Source: JAZQNF01 sp045641505 (lineage in GTDB: Bacteria > Bacillota > Clostridia > Lachnospirales > Bianqueaceae). Taken from it: DNA of 13,297 nt. Under the pieces are notes generated by a model. The model was not told the origin of the DNA, made no database searches, and saw only the letters and a list, made by a program, of their open reading frames with translations. Made by a program: the position numbers and the translations under genes. The stretch lies in assembly GCA_045641505.1 (NCBI GenBank), contig JAZUHB010000001.1, forward strand, positions 1-13,297, in the 5' to 3' direction. This document shows, piece after piece, positions 6,638 to 13,204 of the stretch. The first letter of the stretch is position 1, and every line of letters begins with the position of its first letter.

Positions 6638-6901
6638 ATGTACACTTACAGAACTCACGGGACCTGCTCGCAGGCCATCAATTTCGATATCGTCGACGGC
6701 AAGGTGACCGCCGTCCAGTTCATCGGCGGCTGCTCCGGCAACACCCAGGGCGTCGCGCGGCTCGTCGAGGGCATGGACGCCCGCGAGGCCGTCGCCCGCC
6801 TGAAGGGCATCCGCTGCGGCTACAAGGCCACCTCCTGCCCGGACCAGCTGGCCCAGGCCATCGAGGAAGTGATCGGGGAAGCGGCCCCGGCGGAAGCCTG
6901 A
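6638..6901 (+). CDS. TSCPD domain protein (TIGR03905 type)
   Basis: This 87-residue protein matches the small stand-alone TSCPD family in length and sequence. The family is named for the Thr-Ser-Cys-Pro-Asp motif, present here as ATSCPDQLAQAI with Cys67. Cys10 (GTCSQAI), Cys32 (GGCSGNTQG) and Cys60 (IRCGYK) complete a four-cysteine set that suggests metal binding. The same domain occurs at the C-terminus of class II ribonucleotide reductases, but the small protein has no established function that I know. It is likely cytosolic. It has its own promoter and AAAGGA ribosome site. The next gene begins 84 nt downstream on the same strand with no terminator between, so co-transcription is likely. 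The last 20 coding bases, including the stop, are duplicated just downstream. Confidence 0.9.
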   Translation: MYTYRTHGTCSQAINFDIVDGKVTAVQFIGGCSGNTQGVARLVEGMDAREAVARLKGIRCGYKATSCPDQLAQAIEEVIGEAAPAEA

Positions 6902-6928
6902 CATACCCGGCCCCGGCGGAAGCCTGAC
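6882..6928. repeat. 21-bp direct duplication spanning the TSCPD stop codon
   Basis: A perfect 21-bp repeat occurs at 6882-6902 and 6908-6928, an offset of 26 bp. It contains GGCGGAAGCCTGA, so the stop codon and the codons before it are repeated in the intergenic gap. A local slippage duplication is the simplest explanation. Confidence 0.85.
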
Positions 6929-6985
6929 CCGATCCGACGATTTTTCACCAAATGCCCAACAAAACTACCCCCCGGAGGCCCCCTC

Positions 6986-7738
6986 ATGCAGCCCATCACC
7001 TACGAAAATCTGCGTAATTTCGCCTATTCCAACGACGCCGAGATCAAGCCCGGCGCCGACGGCCGGACCGTCATCCGCGGCCTGATGATCTCGTTCATGG
7101 GGCTCGGCGGGCAGGGCATGTACGACGGACCCTGCGACAACTCCGACGAGCTGGCGGCGCTCGGCATCGTCTATGTGCGGCCGTACCTCAACCCCTGGGC
7201 GTGGATGAACGACACCGCCGTCCGCACCGCCGACCGGCTGATCGACGTGATCCGCGGGCATTACGGCCTGGCGGAGCTGCCCGTGGTCTCGAGCGGCAGC
7301 TCGATGGGCGGCCACGCGGCGCTGCTGTTCTCGAAGCTGTCGCGGCAGAAGATCATCGGCTGCGTCACCTGCTGCCCGGTCTGCGACCTGGTCTACCACT
7401 ACGGCGAGCGGCCGGACGTCGCGCGCACGGTCCTGTCCTCGTACGAGGCCGACACGGACGGCGGGAACCTGATGGAGGTCCTCGCGGCGCGCTCCCCGCT
7501 GCAGATCGCGGCGGAGCTGCCGGACGTCCCCTACGTTTTCTTCCACACCGACGCCGACCGCGCCGTGAACAAGGGCGCGCATTCCGACCGGCTCGTGGCG
7601 GCGCTCCGCGAGCTCGGCCGCGTGGTCAAATACTACGAGGTCCCGGGGCTCGGCCACTGCGAGCTGCCGCCGGAACTCGCTGAGCGTTACAATCAGGAGA
7701 TCATCGACCTGATCGACACAAGGAGAACATGCTCATGA
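6986..7738 (+). CDS. Alpha/beta hydrolase (prolyl-oligopeptidase/esterase-like)
   Basis: This 250-residue protein has the nucleophile elbow GSSMGG (Ser106) within VVSSGSSMGGHAALLFSKLS. A candidate acidic residue lies in HTDADRAV (Asp189 or Asp191), and His224 in GLGHCE; order and spacing fit an alpha/beta hydrolase of the S9/DLH type. There is no signal peptide or membrane segment, so it is probably cytosolic. A cysteine cluster, CVTCCPVC (residues 126-133), sits after the elbow and is unusual for the fold. GGAGG lies 7 nt before the ATG at 6986. Its TGA stop overlaps the ATG of the next hydrolase gene, so the two products are probably made in step. The substrate is unknown; esterase and peptidase are both possible. 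Confidence 0.82.
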   Translation: MQPITYENLRNFAYSNDAEIKPGADGRTVIRGLMISFMGLGGQGMYDGPCDNSDELAALGIVYVRPYLNPWAWMNDTAVRTADRLIDVIRGHYGLAELPVVSSGSSMGGHAALLFSKLSRQKIIGCVTCCPVCDLVYHYGERPDVARTVLSSYEADTDGGNLMEVLAARSPLQIAAELPDVPYVFFHTDADRAVNKGAHSDRLVAALRELGRVVKYYEVPGLGHCELPPELAERYNQEIIDLIDTRRTCS

Positions 7739-8868
7739 TGAACATCGTCAATTACCTGGAATGGCGCGGCGACCTCAGCTTCGAGGCGGCGCCGTTCAAC
7801 GAGGTGGATAATTTTATCCTGACGCAGGCGATCAATATCGATTACAGCGGCATCGTCCCGCAGGACAGCCGGCCCATGACGCTCGCGCAGGCCGCCGAGA
7901 AATATCAGGCGCTCTACGGCAACGACGGCAAGTACATGGGCGTGCTGCTGCCCGTGGCGTGCTGGCCGCTGGTCAAGCAGATGGTCGCGAGCCGCCGCTT
8001 CGGCCAGACCGTCATCTCCGGCTTCACCGACCGGGTCATCCCGGAGAACACCGAGCAGTTCACCGCGGTCGTCTTCACGCTCGCGCCGGACCTGCATTAC
8101 ATCAGCATCCGCGGCACGGACGACACCATCGCGGCCTGGAAGGAAAACTTCATGATGGCCGTGCGCGACACGGTCCCCGCCCGCGACGACGCCCTCGCGT
8201 ACCTGAACTGGGCCGCGGACAACTACAGCGGCCGGCTGATCGTCGGCGGTCACTCCAAGGGCGGCAACCTGGCCGTCTGGGCCGCGACGCAGGCCGCGCC
8301 CGCCATCCAGGACCGCATCGTCGCCGTCTACTCGAACGACGGCCCCGGCTTCAAGCCCGATTTCTACGAGAGCGACGCGTTCCGCCGCATCAGCGACCGC
8401 GTCCACGTGATTCTGCCCCAGTACTCCGTCGTCGGCACCTTCTTCGACCAGCCCGCCGCGCGCATCATCAAGAGCAACAAGAGCGGCCTCCTCGCCCACG
8501 ACGGCTTCAACTGGGAGGTCCTCGGCGACCGCTTCGTCGAGGAGCCCGAGCTCGCCCGCAGCAGCCAGTCCTTCGACACGGCCTTCGATGACGCGCTGAA
8601 CCGGATGGACGAGAAGACCCGCTGCGCCTTCATCGACGACCTCTTCGACGCCCTCTCCGCCTCCGGCACGTTCCGGACGCTGACCGACGTGAAGAGCGTG
8701 AAGCCCCGTCAGCTGAACGGCATGCTCAAGACCCTGCGCTCGAACCCTGACATGAAGAAGCTCGTGCAGGACATCTTCTCCGATATGTTCCGTGAGTTCC
8801 TCGAGAATCTGGGCGATGACCTGGAAGCCCTCGGCCAGAAGCTCTCGCAGGGCAAGAAGCAGGCATAA
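7735..8868 (+). CDS. Mbeg1-like (DUF2974) alpha/beta hydrolase
   Basis: This 377-residue protein matches the Mbeg1-like/DUF2974 family common in Firmicutes. The N-terminal block MNIVNYLEWRGDLSFEAAPF and the middle blocks YISIRGTDDT and GGHSKGGNLAVWAA are typical. GHSKGG is the lipase-like nucleophile elbow (Ser174), and YSNDGPGF follows as in relatives. No signal peptide is present. Three ATGs lie close together (7729, 7735, 7738). I chose 7735 because AGGAG then lies 9 nt upstream and the ATGA overlap with the preceding stop gives classic coupling; 7729 would leave only 3 nt. A strong terminator follows 125 nt downstream. The intervening 8869-8993 has short GC hairpins and no gene. The family is predicted to be lipolytic, but its real substrate is unknown to me. 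Confidence 0.88.
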   Translation: MMNIVNYLEWRGDLSFEAAPFNEVDNFILTQAINIDYSGIVPQDSRPMTLAQAAEKYQALYGNDGKYMGVLLPVACWPLVKQMVASRRFGQTVISGFTDRVIPENTEQFTAVVFTLAPDLHYISIRGTDDTIAAWKENFMMAVRDTVPARDDALAYLNWAADNYSGRLIVGGHSKGGNLAVWAATQAAPAIQDRIVAVYSNDGPGFKPDFYESDAFRRISDRVHVILPQYSVVGTFFDQPAARIIKSNKSGLLAHDGFNWEVLGDRFVEEPELARSSQSFDTAFDDALNRMDEKTRCAFIDDLFDALSASGTFRTLTDVKSVKPRQLNGMLKTLRSNPDMKKLVQDIFSDMFREFLENLGDDLEALGQKLSQGKKQA

Positions 8869-8993
8869 GGGCCCGGCGGAAGGCGGCGCTGGCCGCAGCG
8901 CATAGCCGCCCGGCGGCGCGGACGCGCCGGCCAAGTATCTGAAGACGCACGGCATTCACGATTGAATCGAATGAAATCACATAAAACCAAGCC

Positions 8994-9023
8994 GCCCGGG
9001 CACGGATGCCCGGGCGATTTTTT
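8994..9023 (+). terminator. Rho-independent terminator after the Mbeg1-like gene
   Basis: A perfect 9-bp stem GCCCGGGCA/TGCCCGGGC (8994-9002 and 9007-9015), loop CGGA, then GA and six Ts (9018-9023). The other strand has only a loose TTTTA about 10 nt away, so activity for the convergent gene is doubtful. Confidence 0.9.
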
Positions 9024-9118
9024 GTCTCGATTCGGAGAGGGAACTATGCGAGGCAGGGCAGTTCTGCCGCGGCGATCAAGCAGCTCGGCAGCGCAAATCA
9101 CTCGGTTCTGACGCGGCA

Positions 9119-9934
9119 TCATTCGCAAACCTGCCGGATCAGCGCCTCCAGTACCTCGGGCGCGAGCGTCTGGTTGTCGGCCTCGAAGGTCAGGATGAGG
9201 CGCTCGCCCGGCAGGAGGCCGTTCCGGATGTAGGCCTCGATGCGCGTCAGGTTTTCCCGCGCGTACTCCTCCTGGTCGAGCATGCCGAGGTGCTCCCAGT
9301 AGACCTCGCGCCGCCGCTCGCGGTCGAGCAGCGTGAAGTCGGGATGGATCTGGCCGTAGCCCTCAAGGTAGAGCGCCTGCTCGTAGCGATAGGGGATGCC
9401 CAGCTCGGCGAGCTTGTCCGCGATGATTTTTTCTGTTTTGGAGCGCACGCGTTCGCCGCGGTTCGTGACCTGGTAGCTGAACACCGGCGGCGATTTCCGG
9501 TCGTATTCGGCCTTCGCCCAGCGGGCGGCGAAGTCCTCGGCGCTCTCGAAGAGCGGGTCGACCAGGGCCCGCTCGGCCGGCGGGAGCGCGTCATATACTG
9601 TCCCCAATTCACCCGGCTCGTAGTCAGCCGCCAGCGCCTCCATCTGCGCGAGCCGCGCGGACGTCAGGCGCGAAAGGCGTTCCAGGTAATCCTTCTGCGC
9701 GAGGGCGGCGACCAGGTCGCGCTGGTCCTTCCGGAGATAGGTTCGGCCCTTGATGCCGGGGAGTACGTGGAAAAACTGGCAGCTGTTATGGCTGCGTCCA
9801 AGCCGGAGCCTTCCTTCCGGTGCATGCTTCAACTGCCTATTTGTTTGCCGGTTGATTCTTCTATATTCACGGATGCTTTCTGCCAAATCGAATTGCAAAT
9901 CGTTCATTTTCTGCCAAAACGCAAGTCGGCGCAA
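9119..9934 (-). CDS. Hypothetical protein with PD-(D/E)XK nuclease-like C-terminal domain
   Basis: This 271-residue protein resembles a family I recall from many Clostridia without an assigned function. The N-terminal half (about residues 1-105) is charged and helical, with PEGRLRLGRSHNSCQFFHV and a lysine-containing YLRKDQRDLVAALAQKDY segment. The C-terminal half has RSKTEKIIADKL (Glu168), YGQIHPDFTLL (Asp199) and VYWEHLGM (Glu214). This order fits a restriction-endonuclease-like fold in which the final Lys is replaced. The chosen start is TTG at 9934, with AAAGGCGG 8 nt upstream; ATG at 9907 is an alternative without a good ribosome site. A stronger AAAGGAGG at 9966-9959 has no start codon at proper distance. 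The gene stands alone, with repeat array C upstream and no recognisable restriction partner. Its role is unknown. Confidence 0.78.
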   Translation of the reverse strand: MRRLAFWQKMNDLQFDLAESIREYRRINRQTNRQLKHAPEGRLRLGRSHNSCQFFHVLPGIKGRTYLRKDQRDLVAALAQKDYLERLSRLTSARLAQMEALAADYEPGELGTVYDALPPAERALVDPLFESAEDFAARWAKAEYDRKSPPVFSYQVTNRGERVRSKTEKIIADKLAELGIPYRYEQALYLEGYGQIHPDFTLLDRERRREVYWEHLGMLDQEEYARENLTRIEAYIRNGLLPGERLILTFEADNQTLAPEVLEALIRQVCE

Positions 9935-9964
9935 ATATTTGACCGCCTTTCGCGTTTTCCTCCT

Positions 9965-9978
9965 TTCTATATATAGAA
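9965..9978. promoter_or_regulatory. Perfect 14-bp AT palindrome upstream of the nuclease-like gene
   Basis: TTCTATATATAGAA is perfectly palindromic and sits about 30 bp before the TTG start, directly upstream of AAAGGAGG. It could contain a -10 element (TATATA) or be an operator. No convincing -35 was found on the minus strand, so the call is tentative. Confidence 0.35.
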
Positions 9979-10021
9979 GTATCGACGTTTCGTCTCATTT
10001 TTTCCGCACTTTTAGGTTTTT

Positions 10022-10309
10022 TTACGTCAAAATCTCACTTTTCGAATGATTTGTCGTAAGCGCTTTTTTCCGGTTTGAGGGAATTACGACAAAACAGCAA
10101 GAAAAAAAGAAATCTGTCGTAAATTTGATGCATCAAAAATGCAAGAAGAGAAAATGGAATGAGTATGGGACACTTTGTTCATTCCAAAAGTTTGAGTAAC
10201 GCATCAAATTTACGACAAAATTCACAAAACAGGTTGATTTGTCGTAAAGCGCAAAAATCCTTTTCGGACGTTTACGACAAATCGGCCAAAAAAGCAAAAA
10301 ATGACGTAA
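10022..10309. repeat. Palindromic array C, eight alternating half-sites at 63-bp pitch with mirror symmetry
   Basis: Forward half-sites GTCGTAA start at 10053, 10116, 10241 and, degenerate, 10303. Reverse half-sites TTACGAC start at 10022 (degenerate), 10084, 10210 and 10272. Same-orientation spacings are 63, 125, 62 and 62, 126, 62. Notable pairs are GATTTGTCGTAAA with TTTACGACAAATC (10236-10248 and 10271-10283) and a 17-bp perfect inverted repeat, TGTCGTAAATTTGATGC (10115-10131) with its complement at 10201-10217. The centre carries a different palindrome, TGGAATGA/TCATTCCA (10155-10162 and 10179-10186). The array is AT-rich, unlike the surrounding genes, and lies upstream of the nuclease-like gene. 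Sequence from 10310 to 10418 has no gene. Confidence 0.88.
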
Positions 10310-10418
10310 AAACCAGAAAACAAGCTCAAAAAATGCGACAAAGCCCAGAAGACAGACACACTATGCCGTTATCGTTTTTCCCCCCGGCGGCCGCGGCAGC
10401 CGCCCAGCCTCGCCACGC

Positions 10419-10446
10419 AAAAAGGCAGCCCCCGCGGGGGCTGCCT
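10419..10446 (-). terminator. Rho-independent terminator after the DAHP synthase operon
   Basis: A perfect 12-bp inverted repeat, AGGCAGCCCCCG with CGGGGGCTGCCT (10423-10446), is followed on the minus strand by TTTTT. It starts 12 nt after the DAHP synthase stop. Confidence 0.92.
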
Positions 10447-10458
10447 CTCTCATCACAA

Positions 10459-11487
10459 TCAAATCATTTCCGCCAGGTCCAGGATCATCCGCTCGGTCTC
10501 GGGCCAGCCGAGGCAGGGGTCGGTGATCGAGCGGCCGAAGACGCCGCCGTCGACGGGCTGCGCGCCCGGCTCCAGGTAGCTCTCCACCATGAAGCCCTTC
10601 ACGGTGCGGCGGAGCAGCGGCTCGAAGCGGAGGCTGTGGAGCACGTCCGAGGCGATGCGGGGCTGCTCCTCGAAGCGCTTGCCGGAGTTCGCGTGGTTCG
10701 TGTCCACAATCAGGGTCGGGTTCGCGAGGCCGCGCGCCGCGTAGTCCGAGGCGATCTGCAGCAGGTCCTCGAAATAGTAGTTCGGCACGGTGCGGCCGTG
10801 GGCGTCGACGCCGCCGCGGAGCACGCCGTGGGCGAAGGGGTTGCCCTCGGTCGAGACCTCCCAGCCCTGGTAGATGAAGTCGTGCGGGGCCTGGGCCGCG
10901 TGGATCGCGTTGAACATCACGTCGACGGAGCCGCCGGTACCGTTCTTCATGCCGACCGGCAGGTCGAGGCCGCTGGCGGTCAGGCGATGCTGCTGGTTCT
11001 CCACCGAGCGGGCGCCGACCGCGACGTAGCCGACGCAGTCGTCGAGATACGGGAAGTTGCCGGGGTAGAGCATCTCGGTGGCGGGCACGAGGCCGGTCTC
11101 GCCGAGCACGCGCAGGTGCATGTGGCGGGTCGCCCAGAGGCCCTCGAAGGAGCTCGGCGCGGCCAGCGGGTCGGGCTGGTTGTCCATGCCCAGGTAGCCC
11201 TCGGAAAGCGTGCGCGGCTTGCTGCCGTAGACGCGCGGGACCAGCATGAGGCGGTCGCGGACGCGGTCCTGCAGCGCGGCGAGGCGCTCCGTGTAGACAA
11301 GCAGGGCCTCCTCGTTGTCCGCCGAGCAGGGGCCGATGATCAGGAGCAGCCGCTCCTCCTCGCCGCGGATGATCGCCTGAAGATGGCGCACCGCGTCGTC
11401 ACGGGAGGCGCGGGCCGCCGGCGAAAGCGGAAGCTCCGCGCGGAGCTCGTCCAGCGAGGGAAGCTCGCGGATATAATTGAAGCTCAT
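10459..11487 (-). CDS. 3-deoxy-7-phosphoheptulonate synthase (DAHP synthase), class I
   Basis: This 342-residue enzyme condenses phosphoenolpyruvate and erythrose 4-phosphate, the first step of the shikimate pathway. It aligns along its length with the AroF/AroG/AroH type. Visible motifs are IGPCS (Cys54, metal ligand), RVYGSKPRT (85-93), GARSVENQQHR (158-168), GMKNGTGG (179-186), DTNHANSGK (His265, metal ligand), VESYLEPG (Glu302) and ITDPCLGW (Asp323). The N-terminal segment that in E. coli enzymes forms the feedback site is present, so inhibition by an aromatic amino acid is likely; which one cannot be told. The frame stays open far upstream, but MSFNYIREL at 11487 is family-like, follows GGGGAG, and overlaps the DUF1667 stop as ATGA. 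It ends the operon before a strong terminator. Confidence 0.95.
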   Translation of the reverse strand: MSFNYIRELPSLDELRAELPLSPAARASRDDAVRHLQAIIRGEEERLLLIIGPCSADNEEALLVYTERLAALQDRVRDRLMLVPRVYGSKPRTLSEGYLGMDNQPDPLAAPSSFEGLWATRHMHLRVLGETGLVPATEMLYPGNFPYLDDCVGYVAVGARSVENQQHRLTASGLDLPVGMKNGTGGSVDVMFNAIHAAQAPHDFIYQGWEVSTEGNPFAHGVLRGGVDAHGRTVPNYYFEDLLQIASDYAARGLANPTLIVDTNHANSGKRFEEQPRIASDVLHSLRFEPLLRRTVKGFMVESYLEPGAQPVDGGVFGRSITDPCLGWPETERMILDLAEMI

Positions 11488-11900
11488 CGGGAGGACTCCC
11501 CGGCGGGCTCGGATGCTCCGGCGTCTCGGACGGCTACGGAAGCCGCGCCGATCGCGGCGACGTCTCTCCCCGCGATCAGGTTCGCGCCGGTGCCGCAGAC
11601 GTCGGCCAGCAGCACATCGCCGGTGCGGATCGGGGCGGACGCGCGGACGGTGCGGACCGCGCCCATCGCCTCGAAAAGCTTCTCCTTGGGGATGGGCTTG
11701 TCGGTCTTCACCGAGCAGCGGGCGTGATCGCCGCCGGACACGGGGACAGAACTCGTCAGCGTGCGGGTTGGAGCGGTGCACTCCGTGAAGCCGTATTCGG
11801 CGCCGCGCTCGCAGCTGTTGCCGCTCACCGCGAAGCCGTTCTCCTCGTCCACCGACAGCAGACAGCCGCGGGGACAGCAAATGCAAGTCAGTTGTTTCAT
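11484..11900 (-). CDS. DUF1667 cysteine-rich protein
   Basis: This 138-residue protein matches DUF1667. The N-terminal cysteine set is CICCPRGC (Cys6, 8, 9, 13) with GNSCERG (Cys30), followed by the conserved APTRTLTSSVPV and KPIPKEKLFEAM blocks. The cysteines suggest an iron-sulfur or zinc site. In Firmicutes the family is usually encoded beside FAD-dependent oxidoreductases related to anaerobic glycerol-3-phosphate dehydrogenase, and it is presumed to be an electron-transfer subunit. That arrangement is seen here, with a 4-nt gap after the oxidoreductase. The ribosome site GGAGG lies within the last codons of the upstream gene. The stop overlaps the DAHP synthase start. The last 20 residues or so are Ala/Ser/Glu-rich and poorly conserved. 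Confidence 0.9.
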   Translation of the reverse strand: MKQLTCICCPRGCLLSVDEENGFAVSGNSCERGAEYGFTECTAPTRTLTSSVPVSGGDHARCSVKTDKPIPKEKLFEAMGAVRTVRASAPIRTGDVLLADVCGTGANLIAGRDVAAIGAASVAVRDAGASEPAGESSR

Positions 11901-11904
11901 CGGG

Positions 11905-13176
11905 TCAACCCTCCTCAGGCAGGACTTCCACGGAGACCGTGATGCTCTCCTTCACCTTCGCCAGAAGCTGCGGCGGCAGCTGGATGTTCTCCATCTCGCC
12001 GGGCGCGGTGCGGACGCGGCGGAACTTCGCGATCTCGGCCGCGCCGTCGGCCAGGACGTGGATCACGGCGGGGCCGCTGGGATTCGCGACGCGGAAGAAG
12101 ACGCTCAGCTTCTCGTTCATGCGGGCGGCGTGAACCTGCTGGGGCACAGTGTAGCGGACGCCCGCGCCGGGGATCACGGGGACGGGCGCGGCGTCGGAGT
12201 CCGGCCGGCCCTCGAGCACCAGGCGCGCGGCCTCGCGGCCCGCCAGCTCGCTCTCCTCGGTCACGTAGTCGACCAGGTCATGCACCTGCAGGACGTTGCC
12301 GCAGGCGAAGACGCCGGGGATGGAGGTCTCGCGGTTCTCGAAGACCACGGGGGCGGAGGTGCGGCTGTCCATGCGGATGCCGGCCTCGCGGCCCAGCTCG
12401 TTCTCGGGGATCAGGCCGACGGAAAGAAGGACCAGGTCGCAATCGAGCTCCATCTCGGTGCCGGGGATCGGGTTGCGGCGCTCGTCGACCTTCATCAGGG
12501 TGACGCCGGTGACGCGCTCGCGGCCGCGGATCTCGGTGATCGTGGTGGACAGGTAGAGCGGGATGTCGAAATCGTTCAGACACTGCTGGATGTTGCGGGC
12601 GAGGCCGCCGGAATAGGGCATGACCTCGGCGCAGGCCAGGACCTTCGCGCCCTCGAGGGTCATGCGGCGCGCCATGATCAGGCCGATGTCGCCGCTGCCC
12701 AGGATGACCACGCGGCGGCCGGGCATGAAGCCGTCCACGTTCACGTAGCGCTGGGCCGCGCCGGCGGTCAGGACGCCCGCGGGCCGGGTGCCCGCCAGGC
12801 CGATCGCGCCGCGCGTGCGCTCCCGGCAGCCCATGGCCAGGATCACGATCTCGGCGGTCACCTCGCGGTAGCCGGTCTCGGGACCGGTGAAGCGGACGAG
12901 CTTCTCCGGCGTGATCTCCAGCACCATCGTGTTGACGCAGACCTCGACGCCGGTCGCGGCGAGACGGCGCTCGAAGCGGGCCGCGTACTCGGGACCGGTG
13001 GGCTCCTCGCCGAAATAATGGAGGCCGAAGCCGTTATGGATGCACTGATTCAGGATGCCGCCGAGCTCGGAATCGCGCTCGATCACCAGCACCTTGCGCA
13101 GCCCGCTCTCCCAGGCCGCGCACGCCGCCGCAAGTCCCGCGGGACCGCCGCCGACAACGATGAGTTGATAATCCAT
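11905..13176 (-). CDS. FAD/NAD(P)-dependent oxidoreductase, glycerol-3-phosphate dehydrogenase-associated type
   Basis: This 423-residue protein has two Rossmann dinucleotide sites: VVGGGPAGLAA (residues 7-17, FAD) and VVILGSGDIGLIMARR (156-171, NAD(P)H). LGGILNQCIHNGFGLHYF (38-54) with Cys45 and MGCRERTRG (115-123) are typical of the oxidoreductase encoded with DUF1667. The FAD-closing motif GVFACGNVLQVHDLVDYVT is present. It probably moves electrons between NAD(P)H and a partner dehydrogenase or the DUF1667 protein in the cytoplasm. The GlpA-like dehydrogenase often found next to this pair is not immediately upstream, since the preceding 120 bp are non-coding. I chose ATG 13176 (MDYQLIVVGG), with TTGGAG 6 nt upstream; the TTG at 13188 is part of that ribosome site. 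The true donor is unknown. Confidence 0.92.
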   Translation of the reverse strand: MDYQLIVVGGGPAGLAAACAAWESGLRKVLVIERDSELGGILNQCIHNGFGLHYFGEEPTGPEYAARFERRLAATGVEVCVNTMVLEITPEKLVRFTGPETGYREVTAEIVILAMGCRERTRGAIGLAGTRPAGVLTAGAAQRYVNVDGFMPGRRVVILGSGDIGLIMARRMTLEGAKVLACAEVMPYSGGLARNIQQCLNDFDIPLYLSTTITEIRGRERVTGVTLMKVDERRNPIPGTEMELDCDLVLLSVGLIPENELGREAGIRMDSRTSAPVVFENRETSIPGVFACGNVLQVHDLVDYVTEESELAGREAARLVLEGRPDSDAAPVPVIPGAGVRYTVPQQVHAARMNEKLSVFFRVANPSGPAVIHVLADGAAEIAKFRRVRTAPGEMENIQLPPQLLAKVKESITVSVEVLPEEG

Positions 13177-13204
13177 ATGACACTCCAAAAAAGAAAATCG
13201 AAAT

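Noticed and set aside
7693..8955. 420-codon minus-strand frame
   Set aside because: Antisense to the Mbeg1-like and alpha/beta hydrolase genes; no ribosome site or motif.
8869..8993. Small gene or RNA after the Mbeg1-like gene
   Set aside because: Only short GC hairpins such as GGCGCG/CGCGCC are seen; there is no start with a ribosome site and no RNA family resemblance.
10159..11727. 522-codon plus-strand frame through array C and opposite DAHP synthase
   Set aside because: Starts in the repeat array and then reads antisense to an unmistakable DAHP synthase.
11488..11886. N-terminal extension of DAHP synthase by about 133 residues
   Set aside because: The extension is Arg-rich out-of-frame translation of the DUF1667 gene; the ATGA overlap at 11484-11487 and GGGGAG support the shorter start.
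13177..13188. TTG start at 13188 for the FAD oxidoreductase
   Set aside because: It lies in the TTGGAG ribosome site of the ATG at 13176, which gives the normal FAD-domain N-terminus.
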